64,000 nucleotides of DNA from the NCBI RefSeq assembly GCF_030283205.1, contig NZ_JASNWF010000029.1:45178-109177 (forward strand), given 5' to 3'. This stretch comes from Actinomadura opuntiae (GTDB taxonomy: Bacteria; Actinomycetota; Actinomycetes; Streptosporangiales; Streptosporangiaceae). Shown in pieces: positions 7,991 to 15,615 of this stretch (its first letter is position 1; each line of letters begins with the position of its first letter). The notes beneath the pieces are model-generated. The model had not been told where the DNA came from. It ran no database searches and was given only the letters and a program-made list of their open reading frames with translations. The position numbers and the translations under genes were made by a program.

Positions 7991-8650
7991 GGGCAGGTCG
8001 GTGATCTCTTCGGGCCGCTGGCCGGTGACCAGGTAGACGACGTTCTCCGCGACGTGCACGGCGTGGTCGGCGAAGCGCTCGAAGTAGCGGCCGGCCAGCG
8101 TGATGTCGACGGCGGGCTCGACGCCGTGCTTCCACTTGGGGGACAGCAGGATGTCGAACAGCCGGCGGTGCAGGCGGTCCATCTGGTCGTCGTCGGCGTC
8201 GAGCTCCAGGCCCATCTCGACGTCCTGGGACGCGATCACACTGCCGGTCTTGGCGATCATCCGCTCGGCGATCTGCCCCATCTCCAGGACGGTGGCCTGG
8301 AGCTCGGGCGGGACGGCCGACTCGGGGTGGCGGCGGCGGGCCGTCTTGGCGATGTGCACCGCGAGGTCGCCCATCCGCTCCAGGTCCCCGCTCATGCGCA
8401 GCGCGGTGATGAGGGCGCGCAGGTCGCCGGCGACGGGCTGCTGCCGCGCCATCAGGTCGAAGACCGTCTGCTCGATCTGCGAGTCGATCTTGTTCACGAC
8501 CTCGTCGGAGCTGATGACCTCCTCCGACAGCCGCAGGTCCGCGTCCAGCAGCGCGGTCACCGCGCGGGCCATCGCGGACCGGACGAGCCGGGTCATCTCC
8601 ACCAGCTTGTCGGAGAGGGAGTCGAGCTCCTCGTGATACGCGTCACGCAA
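7988..8650 (-). CDS. phoU: Phosphate transport/signalling regulator PhoU
   Basis: 220 residues, the family's usual size. The protein starts at TTG 8650 (LRDAYHEELDSLSDKLVEMT), with AAGGA seven bases upstream; the longer open frame to 8809 encodes unrelated sequence crossing the promoter. Two PhoU helical-bundle repeats are visible, each with the metal-binding E/DxxxD-type pattern (SGDLERMGDLAVHIAKTARR and GRYFERFADHAVHVAENVVY). PhoU bridges the Pst phosphate transporter and the SenX3-type kinase to hold the Pho regulon off in high phosphate. It is divergent from senX3 with a PHO-box-like site between. Confidence 0.96.
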   Translation of the reverse strand: MRDAYHEELDSLSDKLVEMTRLVRSAMARAVTALLDADLRLSEEVISSDEVVNKIDSQIEQTVFDLMARQQPVAGDLRALITALRMSGDLERMGDLAVHIAKTARRRHPESAVPPELQATVLEMGQIAERMIAKTGSVIASQDVEMGLELDADDDQMDRLHRRLFDILLSPKWKHGVEPAVDITLAGRYFERFADHAVHVAENVVYLVTGQRPEEITDLP

Positions 8651-8723
8651 TTGGGATTCCTTGGGGCAAAGGGGTTCAAGAGCGGCATTCCGGACGGACT
8701 CGCCCACGCAACAGCCTGCCCCA

Positions 8724-8767
8724 TCAGCATGAACCACCGCGTATAAGAAGGTGAACTTTCGGGGAAC
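8724..8767 (-). promoter_or_regulatory. PHO-box-like direct repeats in the phoU/senX3 gap
   Basis: On the minus strand two abutting 11-bp units read GTTCCCCGAAA (8767-8757) and GTTCACCTTCT (8756-8746). After one degenerate unit a further GTTCATGCTGA (8734-8724) keeps the same 11-bp phase. This is the layout bound by RegX3/PhoP-type response regulators in actinobacteria, and it supports autoregulation of senX3-regX3 and control of phoU. Confidence 0.7.
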
Positions 8768-8816
8768 GAGACCCCGTTCGGGCAGGCCACCGGGCCGCAC
8801 CGCTCGCAACGCCGCT

Positions 8817-8822
8817 TACGAT
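8817..8822 (+). promoter_or_regulatory. senX3 -10 element
   Basis: TACGAT ends seven bases before the GTG start at 8830, which fits a leaderless senX3 message. The PHO-box-like repeats lie 50-90 bp upstream, where an activator would bind. Confidence 0.5.
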
Positions 8823-8829
8823 CCGTGGT

Positions 8830-10032
8830 GTGGAGGTCGAAATCGTCGCGAGCCTGACAGGGCTTGCCGGGCTCGCGATCGGGCTCGCGACTGGATTGGC
8901 GGTGCGCGTGAGCGAGCGAGCCCAGCGGACGGCGCCCCCGGCGGCGCCCGCCCACGCTGTCCCACCGGGGGTCGCCTCGGTGCTCAGCGTGCTGCGGTCC
9001 TCGGCCGTCGTCGTGGACGCCGAGGACCGGGTGCTGCGGGCCAGCTCCGCCGCCCGCGCCTTCGGCATGGTCAGCGGCGAGCGCCTCGTCGTCGACGAGC
9101 TGCTGGCGATGGCCCGGCTCGTCCGCCGCGACGGCGAGATCCGCGAGACCGAGATCCAGGTCGGGGAGACCCGCCGGCGCGGTCGCGCCGAGGGGCGCTG
9201 GTTCGCGGTCCGCGTCGCGCCGCTCGGCTCGCACGGCCTCGTCCTGGTGCTCGCCGAGGACCTCACCGAGATGCGCCGCACCGAGGCCATCCGCCGCGAC
9301 TTCGTCGCCAACGTCAGCCACGAGCTGAAGACCCCGGTCGGCGCGCTGTCGCTGCTCGCCGAGACCGTCGAGGGCGCCGCCGACGACCCCGAGGCCGTCC
9401 GCCGCTTCGCCGGGCGCATGCAGTACGAGTCCGTCCGGCTGACCAACCTCGTCCAGGACCTGATGACCCTGTCGCGGATCCAGGGCGACGAGCCGCTGCC
9501 CGAGCTGGTCCCCGTCCGGCTGGACGAGATCACCGCCGAGGCCATCGACCGCTGCTCGATCAAGGCGGCCAGCAAGGACATCGAGCTGGCCGCCGGCGGG
9601 CAGGAGGGCCTGCGGGTGCGCGGCGACGAGGAGCTGCTGATCACCGCGCTGCGCAACCTGATCGACAACGCCGTCGCCTACAGCCCCGAGCACACCCGGA
9701 TCGTCGTGTCCGCCCGCCGGTGCGAGGACCGTTACGTCGAGATCAACGTCACCGACCAGGGCATCGGCATCCCGGAGAGCGAGATCGAGCGGATCTTCGA
9801 GCGGTTCTACCGGGTCGACCCCGCCCGCTCGCGGCAGACCGGCGGCACCGGCCTCGGCCTGGCCATCGTCAAGCACGTCACCACCAAGCACGGCGGAGAG
9901 GTGACGGTGTGGAGCAAGGAGGGGTCCGGTTCGACGTTCACGCTCCGGCTCCCCCTGCTCGACCCGCCCGTGCCCGCAGTGAGGCCCGTCGGAAGGGCCG
10001 CAATGGAAACCGCCCGGGAGGCAACACCGTGA
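8830..10032 (+). CDS. senX3: Sensor histidine kinase SenX3 (phosphate two-component system)
   Basis: 400 residues, GTG start. There is one N-terminal membrane span (about residues 5-25) and a PAS-like domain at 45-145. The dimerisation/phosphoacceptor motif FVANVSHELKTP has His164, followed by the ATP lid motifs NLIDNAVAYSPEH, DQGIGIPESE and GGTGLGLAIVKH. The domain order and the GTGA overlap with regX3 match the mycobacterial SenX3-RegX3 operon. It phosphorylates RegX3 when phosphate is scarce, with PhoU and the Pst transporter acting as the sensor. Confidence 0.95.
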   Translation: MEVEIVASLTGLAGLAIGLATGLAVRVSERAQRTAPPAAPAHAVPPGVASVLSVLRSSAVVVDAEDRVLRASSAARAFGMVSGERLVVDELLAMARLVRRDGEIRETEIQVGETRRRGRAEGRWFAVRVAPLGSHGLVLVLAEDLTEMRRTEAIRRDFVANVSHELKTPVGALSLLAETVEGAADDPEAVRRFAGRMQYESVRLTNLVQDLMTLSRIQGDEPLPELVPVRLDEITAEAIDRCSIKAASKDIELAAGGQEGLRVRGDEELLITALRNLIDNAVAYSPEHTRIVVSARRCEDRYVEINVTDQGIGIPESEIERIFERFYRVDPARSRQTGGTGLGLAIVKHVTTKHGGEVTVWSKEGSGSTFTLRLPLLDPPVPAVRPVGRAAMETAREATP

Positions 10033-10709
10033 CCCGCGTGCTCGTCGTTGAAGACGAGGAGTCGTTCAGCGACGCACTGTCGTACAACCTGCGCAAGGAG
10101 GGCTTCGAGGTGGCCGTCGCGGCCACCGGACCCGACGCGCTCGACATCTTCGAGCGCAACGGCGCCGACCTCGTGCTGCTCGACCTGATGCTGCCCGGCC
10201 TGCCCGGCACCGAGGTGTGCCGGGAGCTGCGCACCAGGTCCAGCGTCCCGGTGATCATGCTGACGGCCAAGGACAGCGAGGTCGACAAGGTCGTCGGCCT
10301 CGAGCTCGGCGCCGACGACTACGTCACCAAGCCGTTCTCCACCCGGGAGCTGATCGCCCGGATGCGGGCCGTGCTGCGCCGCCAGGGCGAGGTCGAGGAG
10401 CTGGCCCCCGCCACCCTCGAGGCCGGCCCGGTCCGGATGGACGTGGAACGGCACGTGGTCAGCGTCGGCGGCGAGCCCGTCCAGCTCCCCCTGAAGGAGT
10501 TCGAGCTGCTGGAGGTGCTGCTGCGCAACGCGGGCCGCGTCCTGACCCGCATGCAGCTGATCGACCGCGTCTGGGGCGCCGACTACGTCGGCGACACCAA
10601 GACCCTGGACGTCCACATCAAGCGGCTGCGCGCCAAGATCGAGGCGACGCCGTCCTCGCCGCGCTACATCGTCACCGTCCGCGGCCTGGGCTACAAGTTC
10701 GAACCGTAA
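10029..10709 (+). CDS. regX3: Response regulator RegX3 (OmpR/PhoB family)
   Basis: 226 residues from GTG 10029, which overlaps the senX3 stop by four bases (translational coupling). The receiver domain spans residues 1-120: acidic pocket E8-D9-E10, phosphoacceptor Asp52 in VLLDLMLPG, and the Lys of VTKPF. A winged-helix DNA-binding domain (about 130-226) ends RYIVTVRGLGYKFEP as in PhoB/OmpR proteins. It probably binds the PHO-box-like repeats at 8724-8767. A strong palindromic terminator follows. Confidence 0.96.
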   Translation: MTRVLVVEDEESFSDALSYNLRKEGFEVAVAATGPDALDIFERNGADLVLLDLMLPGLPGTEVCRELRTRSSVPVIMLTAKDSEVDKVVGLELGADDYVTKPFSTRELIARMRAVLRRQGEVEELAPATLEAGPVRMDVERHVVSVGGEPVQLPLKEFELLEVLLRNAGRVLTRMQLIDRVWGADYVGDTKTLDVHIKRLRAKIEATPSSPRYIVTVRGLGYKFEP

Positions 10710-10742
10710 GAAGCGAAGTCGGCCGCAATAGCCGCAATAAAA

Positions 10743-10780
10743 GGAACGGCCCGTACGGCGATCGCCGTACGGGCCGTTCC
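10743..10780. terminator. 38-bp perfect palindrome between regX3 and a convergent lipoprotein gene
   Basis: The 38 bases are a perfect palindrome centred at 10761/10762 (left arm begins GGAACGGCCCGTACGG). It lies 33 bp past the regX3 stop and 15 bp past the end of the convergent lipoprotein gene, so it can terminate both directions. Confidence 0.85.
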
Positions 10781-10795
10781 CCGTTGTTCAGAGCC

Positions 10796-11677
10796 TCACT
10801 GGGAAGGGGAGACCGACGGCGTCGGGGACTCGCCGTTCTCACCGGAGCCGCCCGACACGGTCGGCGACGGGCTCGCGCTGCCGCTCGGGGACGCGCCGGT
10901 GCTCGGGGACGCCTCGGCCGCGGCCGGGTAGGTCTGGTACTCGCCCTGCTGCGGGATCACCGGGACCTCGACCTCGATGGACCCGGCCTGCTCGAACTGC
11001 AGCGTCACCTTGAGGTGCTCGCCGCCGTAGAGCTGCTGGGCCAGCCCGGTCAGCACGACGAGCGGGCCCGTCCCGGAGGCCGGCGACGGCACGTTCGGGG
11101 TCTGCTGCGGCGCCGACGGCGTGTTGCTGGACTCCTGCGAGGGGTTCCCGCTCGGCGCCTCGCCGGTGCCCGTCGGCGCGGGCGTGACGGGCGTTCCGGT
11201 GGCGCTCGGCGACTCGGTCGCGCCGGGCGACTTCTTCCCCTTCTTGGGGGACTCGGTCGCGCCCGGCGCGATCGTCTGCCCGATCAGCTTCACCGCGCTG
11301 CCCTCACCGGACGGCGCCGCCGGCGGGATCACCACACCGCCCCCGGTGATCTTCACCTGGGAGAACGCGGGGGAGCTCACCGCGACCAGCTTGTCCGGCC
11401 GGCCCTTCACCTGGTTGATGATCGTCGCGTAGAGCGGCGCGGAGGCGCCCTGCGCCAGCGTCTGGCCCGGCACCGGCCCGAGCACGAACAGGTTGCGGAT
11501 GTCGATCTGCGCCGCCGCCGGCCGGTTCTTCGGGAGCGACGCGTTGACGCCCTCGGTCAGCTGGGTGGGGGCGGAGGTCTGAGGCTCCTCGCCGGCGCCG
11601 CAGCCGGAGATCACCGGTGCGATCGCGACGGCGCCCGCGACGGCGAGCGCGACCACTCGTCGGCTGTTTCGGATCAC
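10796..11677 (-). CDS. Lipoprotein with PCu(A)C-like fold segments and Ser/Pro-rich tail
   Basis: 293 residues. The signal peptide ends in the lipobox VISGC with Cys26 as the lipidated residue. The central part has alternating strands (GPVPGQTLAQGASAPLYATI, AVSSPAFSQVKI, HLKVTLQFEQAGSIEVEVPV) resembling the copper-chaperone PCu(A)C/DUF461 domain. That domain is split by a Ser/Thr/Pro-rich insert (about residues 140-200), and a similar tail follows residue 250. The Met/His ligands of true copper chaperones are not evident, so metal binding is doubtful. It is probably an exported, surface-anchored protein. Confidence 0.75.
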   Translation of the reverse strand: MIRNSRRVVALAVAGAVAIAPVISGCGAGEEPQTSAPTQLTEGVNASLPKNRPAAAQIDIRNLFVLGPVPGQTLAQGASAPLYATIINQVKGRPDKLVAVSSPAFSQVKITGGGVVIPPAAPSGEGSAVKLIGQTIAPGATESPKKGKKSPGATESPSATGTPVTPAPTGTGEAPSGNPSQESSNTPSAPQQTPNVPSPASGTGPLVVLTGLAQQLYGGEHLKVTLQFEQAGSIEVEVPVIPQQGEYQTYPAAAEASPSTGASPSGSASPSPTVSGGSGENGESPTPSVSPSQ

Positions 11678-11800
11678 GGCGTCGGTCTCCTCGCGAAAAA
11701 GGCATGGGAAGTGTCGAGAGCGGCGTTAGACACGCCAGGGGAAGCGTAGCGAGGTCCGGGCGCGAGCCCCGATCCGGGGTGGCGACACGCCTGGAAAATG

Positions 11801-12580
11801 TCAGCCGTATCCGAGCGCCTTGACCTTCTGGGAGAGGTCCGGGCCGGGGGCGGGGGCCTGCACGACGTCCTTGACGATGCCGTCCGGCTGGACGAACACG
11901 GCGGTCAGCCCGGACGCCGGCGAGCCCGGCGCGGGCGGTGCGGGCGGCGCGGGCGCGTAGGCGCCCGCGAGCAGCGCCTTGGCGTCCTCCAGGACCTGCG
12001 GCGTCCCGTCATGGGCGGTGCCCGCGCACGCCTTGAGCTCCTTGAGCGGGACGGGCCGCCGGTCGCCCGCAGGGCGCGGGTCGGCGACCAGCAGGAACCT
12101 GATCCCGTACTCGTGGGTGCGGCCCGCGAGCACGGCGACGACGTCCTGGCACCGGTAGCCCGGCGGCACGATGCCGAACACCGCGGGCCGCTGGTCGCGC
12201 AGGTTCCGGGCGCTCCTGCGGCCGGTCACCTCGTCCACCGACCCGGCCGGCAGCAGGCCGCCGATCTCGCCCGGCGCCCCGGCCGGGTGCGGGGCCAGCG
12301 CGACGCCCTTCGGACGCGGCGCCGGGCGCGGCCCGAACGCCGTCATCAGCGCGCCGCTGATCAGCGCGACCAGCAGCGCCCCGGCGATGATCGGGATGGC
12401 GACGCCGAACCGGGTGACCGGGCGGAACAGCCGCCGCAACCGCCTGCGGCGCCGCCGCCGGCGCTCCTCGCGGTGGTAGGCGAGCACGTCGCGGTCGAGT
12501 TCGCGGGCGTCATCGGGCACGACGACGTCCACGTGCGGGAGCCCGTAGTCATCGGGATCCGGGTCGCCGTCCGGCCTCAC
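11801..12580 (-). CDS. Single-span membrane protein with thioredoxin-like extracytoplasmic domain
   Basis: 259 residues from GTG 12580, which has GGAGG seven bases upstream; the longer open frame adds only Pro/Gly/Arg-rich sequence. An Arg cluster (residues 40-52) precedes one membrane span at about 58-83. The outside part has GYRCQDVVAVLAGRTHEYGI, two cysteines (the second in LKACAGTAHDG) and a C-terminal TAVFVQPDGIVKDVV strand-turn-strand. That spacing recalls a redoxin/thioredoxin fold lacking the CxxC motif. Function unknown; the fold is an inference from pattern only. Confidence 0.6.
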   Translation of the reverse strand: MRPDGDPDPDDYGLPHVDVVVPDDARELDRDVLAYHREERRRRRRRRLRRLFRPVTRFGVAIPIIAGALLVALISGALMTAFGPRPAPRPKGVALAPHPAGAPGEIGGLLPAGSVDEVTGRRSARNLRDQRPAVFGIVPPGYRCQDVVAVLAGRTHEYGIRFLLVADPRPAGDRRPVPLKELKACAGTAHDGTPQVLEDAKALLAGAYAPAPPAPPAPGSPASGLTAVFVQPDGIVKDVVQAPAPGPDLSQKVKALGYG

Positions 12581-12943
12581 GCCGCACCTCCTCGCCGTCG
12601 CTGCGCCGGCGCCGCCCCGCCGTCCGCCACCGGCTCCGTCCCCGGGCGGTGCCCGGGGCTCCGGGAGGCCCCCCGGAGGCGGGTTCGGTCCCGTTCCGGT
12701 CCCTTCCGGGCGCTTCGTACCCGCCCGGGGCGGCATGTTCACCTCCAGTATGGGGCGCGTCCGCCCGATCGGCAGCGGGGACGCTTGTATCCGGAGGGCG
12801 GTCCGCGGTAAGGGGGCCGGCGGTGGGCGCGGGTGGCGCCGAGGTCACGCAGAGTGCGGGGAACAGGTGCCCGATGCACCATTAAAGAGCTTTGTCAATA
12901 CCCCAATATGGGGGTTGACCTGCGCATATGTACCCAAGGTCGG
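12581..12943. other. Intergenic region before carD
   Basis: No gene is supported here. The first 150 bases are the low-complexity upstream reading of the preceding membrane-protein frame. Near the right end, ACCCC-N6-GGGGT forms a small dyad overlapping a TTGACC hexamer at 12915-12920, a possible second, unassigned promoter element. Confidence 0.4.
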
Positions 12944-12972
12944 TTCAGCCACGCCGGTTTCCGTGCTACCCT
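12944..12972 (+). promoter_or_regulatory. Probable carD promoter
   Basis: TTCAGC (12944-12949), 17-bp spacer, TACCCT (12967-12972). The -10 fits the TANNNT consensus of the actinobacterial housekeeping sigma. It is 27 bp before the carD ATG, leaving room for the GGAAGGGG ribosome site. Confidence 0.55.
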
Positions 12973-12999
12973 GGTTCTAGCGGAAGGGGTACTTGTCAC

Positions 13000-13482
13000 A
13001 TGACTTTCCAGGTCGGCGACACCGTCGTCTACCCCCACCATGGGGCTGCTCGGATCGAGGCCATCGAGACTCGCACCATCAAAGGTGAGGAAAAGACCTA
13101 TCTGGTCTTGAAGGTCGACAAGGGCGACCTGACAGTGCAGGTCCCGGTCGAGAACGTCGAGGACGTGGGCGTCCGGGACGTCGTCGGCCAGGAGGGTCTG
13201 GAGAAGGTGTTCGAGGTGCTGCGCGCACCCTACACCGAGGAGCCCACCAACTGGTCGCGCCGGTACAAGGCGAACCTTGAGAAGCTCGCCTCCGGCGACG
13301 TGAACAAGGTCGCCGAGGTCGTCCGCGACCTCTGGCGGCGCGACAAGGAGCGCGGGCTGTCGGCGGGCGAGAAGCGCATGCTCGCCAAGGCGCGCCAGAT
13401 CCTGGTCAGCGAGCTGGCGCTCGCCGAGAAGACCAACGAGGACAAGGCCGAGGCCCTGCTCGACGAGGTCCTGGCCAGCTGA
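13000..13482 (+). CDS. carD: CarD-family RNA polymerase-binding transcription regulator
   Basis: 160 residues, full length for the family. The N-terminal RNA-polymerase-interaction (Tudor-like) domain begins MTFQVGDTVVYPHHGAARIE and the C-terminal helical DNA-binding domain includes NWSRRYKANLEKL and DKERGLSAGEKRML. CarD binds the beta subunit and stabilises open complexes, notably at rRNA promoters. The ribosome site GGAAGGGG lies nine bases upstream. It is followed after one base by ispF, a conserved actinobacterial pairing. Confidence 0.97.
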   Translation: MTFQVGDTVVYPHHGAARIEAIETRTIKGEEKTYLVLKVDKGDLTVQVPVENVEDVGVRDVVGQEGLEKVFEVLRAPYTEEPTNWSRRYKANLEKLASGDVNKVAEVVRDLWRRDKERGLSAGEKRMLAKARQILVSELALAEKTNEDKAEALLDEVLAS

Positions 13483-13483
13483 G

Positions 13484-13975
13484 TTGAGCGCACGGATTCC
13501 ACGGGTGGGCGTCGGCACCGACGTCCACCCGTTCTCGTCGTCCCCGCGCCCGCTGTGGGTCGCGGGGCTCGAATGGCCCGGCGAGGGCCCCGGCCTGACC
13601 GGGCACTCCGACGGCGACGTCGCCGCGCACGCCTGCTGCGACGCGCTGCTGTCGGCCTGCGGCCTCGGCGACCTCGGCGCCGTCTTCGGCACCGCCGACC
13701 CGCGCTGGGCCGGGGCGTCCGGCACCGACCTGCTGCGCGAGGTCGCCCGCCTGGTCGACGAGGCCGGCTTCACGATCGGCAACGTCGCCGTCCAGGTCGT
13801 CGGCAACCGCCCCAAGATCGGCAAGCGGCGGGCCGAGGCCGGGAAGGTGCTCGGCGAGGCGCTGGGCGGCGCCCCGGTGAGCGTCTCCGCCACCACCACC
13901 GACGGGCTCGGCCTCACCGGCCGCGGCGAGGGCCTCGCCGCCATCGCCAACGCCCTCGTCCTTCCCCCCGTCTGA
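13484..13975 (+). CDS. ispF: 2-C-methyl-D-erythritol 2,4-cyclodiphosphate synthase IspF
   Basis: 163 residues. It cyclises CDP-methylerythritol 2-phosphate with loss of CMP in the non-mevalonate isoprenoid pathway. Zinc ligands are recognisable as Asp13 and His15 (GTDVHPF) and His49 in HSDGDVAAHA; the C-terminal ATTTDGLGLTGRGEGLAAIA binds the cytidine/diphosphate. The start is TTG 13484, one base after the carD stop; GTG 13505 would also keep the zinc site. The usual middle gene ispD is not between carD and ispF. Confidence 0.95.
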   Translation: MSARIPRVGVGTDVHPFSSSPRPLWVAGLEWPGEGPGLTGHSDGDVAAHACCDALLSACGLGDLGAVFGTADPRWAGASGTDLLREVARLVDEAGFTIGNVAVQVVGNRPKIGKRRAEAGKVLGEALGGAPVSVSATTTDGLGLTGRGEGLAAIANALVLPPV

Positions 13976-13984
13976 TCTCCCCTT

Positions 13985-14110
13985 CGCCGTCCCCGCGTGC
14001 GCGCCGCCGTCCCCGCGTGCGCGCCGCCGTCCCCGCGTATGCGTCGGCGTTCGCGCGTGCGCGGCGCCGTTCGCGCGTGAGGGGCGGCGTTCCCGCGTGC
14101 GCGGCGGCGT
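13985..14110. repeat. 20-bp tandem repeat (six full units)
   Basis: Six 20-bp units of the pattern CGCCGTCCCCGCGTGCGCGC start at 13985, 14005, 14025, 14045, 14065 and 14085; a partial seventh follows. Units 1 and 2 are identical and later ones drift (CCGT to GCGT, CCCC to TCGC). The array starts ten bases after the ispF stop. Confidence 0.85.
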
Positions 14111-14257
14111 TTCGCGGCGCGGCATAGCGGGCGTCTCGGGGCTTAAGGCGCGCGGCACCGGAGTGATCGCGGTGAAGATGCGCGTGAGGGCCGTCCGGGC
14201 TGGCTAGGGTCGCCTTGAAGGCCCACCCCGCAAGGCGCTCACCCCGGAACGAGAGTC

Positions 14258-15565
14258 ATGCCATCTGATCCCACGCGGCCCGGCGGCCCCCGCTACACCC
14301 CGGCCCAGCGGCGGCTGCTCACCGCGACCGCCGGCCTCGTCGTCGTCGCGCTGGCGGCCGGCGCCTACGTGCTGACCTATCCCGTGCTCCGCGAGCTCGC
14401 GCTGGCCGGACGGGCGAGCCACCGGTGGGCGCCGGTGTATCCCGTGATGGCCGACGCGCTCACCGCCATGACGATCCTCGCGCTGGTCGTCGCCCGCAAC
14501 GCCCGCTGGTGGACCCGGCTGCTGCGCTGGGCCCTGCTGCTGCTCCTGGTGGCCGGGGCCGCGGCCGCCGCCGTCCAGCACTCGGTGTGGGGGTTCGGGT
14601 CGCTGCCGCGCACCCCGGTCCGCGCGGGCGTCGCGGTGGCGCCGCACGTGATGCTGGTGGTCGCCGTCTGGCTGTGGCTGACGATGATCAAGCAGATCCG
14701 GGTGGCCCGTCCCGCGGCCGGCGAGCCCGAGGCCGTCGAGACGCAGCGCGGCCACGTCAAGGTGCTCCCGGCCCTGGAACCGCCCGCCGCCCTGGACCCG
14801 CCCGCGGACGGCGACGGCTCCCACGAGCACCGGTACGCCGACGAGCGCGAGCCCGCGCGTCCGCTGGACCTGCTGCCCGTCGCCGCGCCGGAACACGACC
14901 ACGGCTTCGAGCCCGTCCACGAACCGGAAACGGCGCGCGAGGGCGAGTACGCGGTGGTACGCGAGCACGAGTACGAAGAGCCCGACGCCCCCTCAACGAT
15001 GCGCGGATACGACACGGCGCACGAAGACGAGGGGCCGCGCGAGCACGGTTACGACGCGGAGCGCGACGACGAGTACGACGCCGATGCCGAAGACGACGAG
15101 GACTATGGCGTCGAGTACGCGGAAGAATTCGACCGCGAGCCGTCTCCTCCGTTCGACCCGCTGCCCGAGCCCCGGCCGGCCCCGGCGCTGCTCGCCACCG
15201 ACGTGGAACTGGTCAGGGGCCGCGACGCCGCCGGGCCCGAGCCGCGTGACCAGGCCCGGACCACCCGTCCCGACATCGTCATGCCGGGGCACGAGGGCGA
15301 GCCCGGCGTGGACGGCGTGGACGGCGTGGACGGCGTGGACGACGTGGACGACGCGGAGGAGCACGACGGCCCGCCCGCCGACCGGGCCGAGGACCCCGAC
15401 GCGGGCGACGACGGCGACGCGCCGCCCGTCCCGCGCGTGCCGCGGGTGCCGCGCCCGTCGCCCAGCCCGGAGGACGAGACGGAGCAGCGTGAGGGCCGCA
15501 TCTGGGACTGGAATCCGCCGCCGTCCGGCAACTTCCGCAGCGGCCCGACGCCGCCCGCCGAGTAG
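14258..15565 (+). CDS. DUF2637-like four-span membrane protein with acidic tail
   Basis: 435 residues. Four membrane spans occupy roughly residues 20-150 (TAGLVVVALAAGAYVLTYPV, VMADALTAMTILALVVARN, and two more), in the arrangement of DUF2637/SpdB-like proteins that occur on actinomycete plasmids and chromosomes. From about residue 165 to the end the protein is disordered and highly acidic, with EHEYEE-type stretches and a GVDGVDGVDGVDDVDDAE tandem near residue 350. The tail is cytoplasmic by the positive-inside rule. Function unknown. Confidence 0.75.
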   Translation: MPSDPTRPGGPRYTPAQRRLLTATAGLVVVALAAGAYVLTYPVLRELALAGRASHRWAPVYPVMADALTAMTILALVVARNARWWTRLLRWALLLLLVAGAAAAAVQHSVWGFGSLPRTPVRAGVAVAPHVMLVVAVWLWLTMIKQIRVARPAAGEPEAVETQRGHVKVLPALEPPAALDPPADGDGSHEHRYADEREPARPLDLLPVAAPEHDHGFEPVHEPETAREGEYAVVREHEYEEPDAPSTMRGYDTAHEDEGPREHGYDAERDDEYDADAEDDEDYGVEYAEEFDREPSPPFDPLPEPRPAPALLATDVELVRGRDAAGPEPRDQARTTRPDIVMPGHEGEPGVDGVDGVDGVDDVDDAEEHDGPPADRAEDPDAGDDGDAPPVPRVPRVPRPSPSPEDETEQREGRIWDWNPPPSGNFRSGPTPPAE

Positions 15566-15615
15566 GGCCCCCGCGGGCCGGTCAGAACACGGGACACCGG
15601 GGAAGATATGACGCC

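Noticed and set aside
8651..8809. N-terminal extension of PhoU to 8809
   Set aside because: The extra 53 codons cross the PHO-box-like repeats and do not resemble PhoU, while TTG 8650 has an AAGGA ribosome site and gives the usual length.
13985..14110. CRISPR-like repetition
   Set aside because: Units are contiguous 20-bp tandem copies without spacers, so it is a minisatellite. No CRISPR array or cas gene was seen anywhere in the window.
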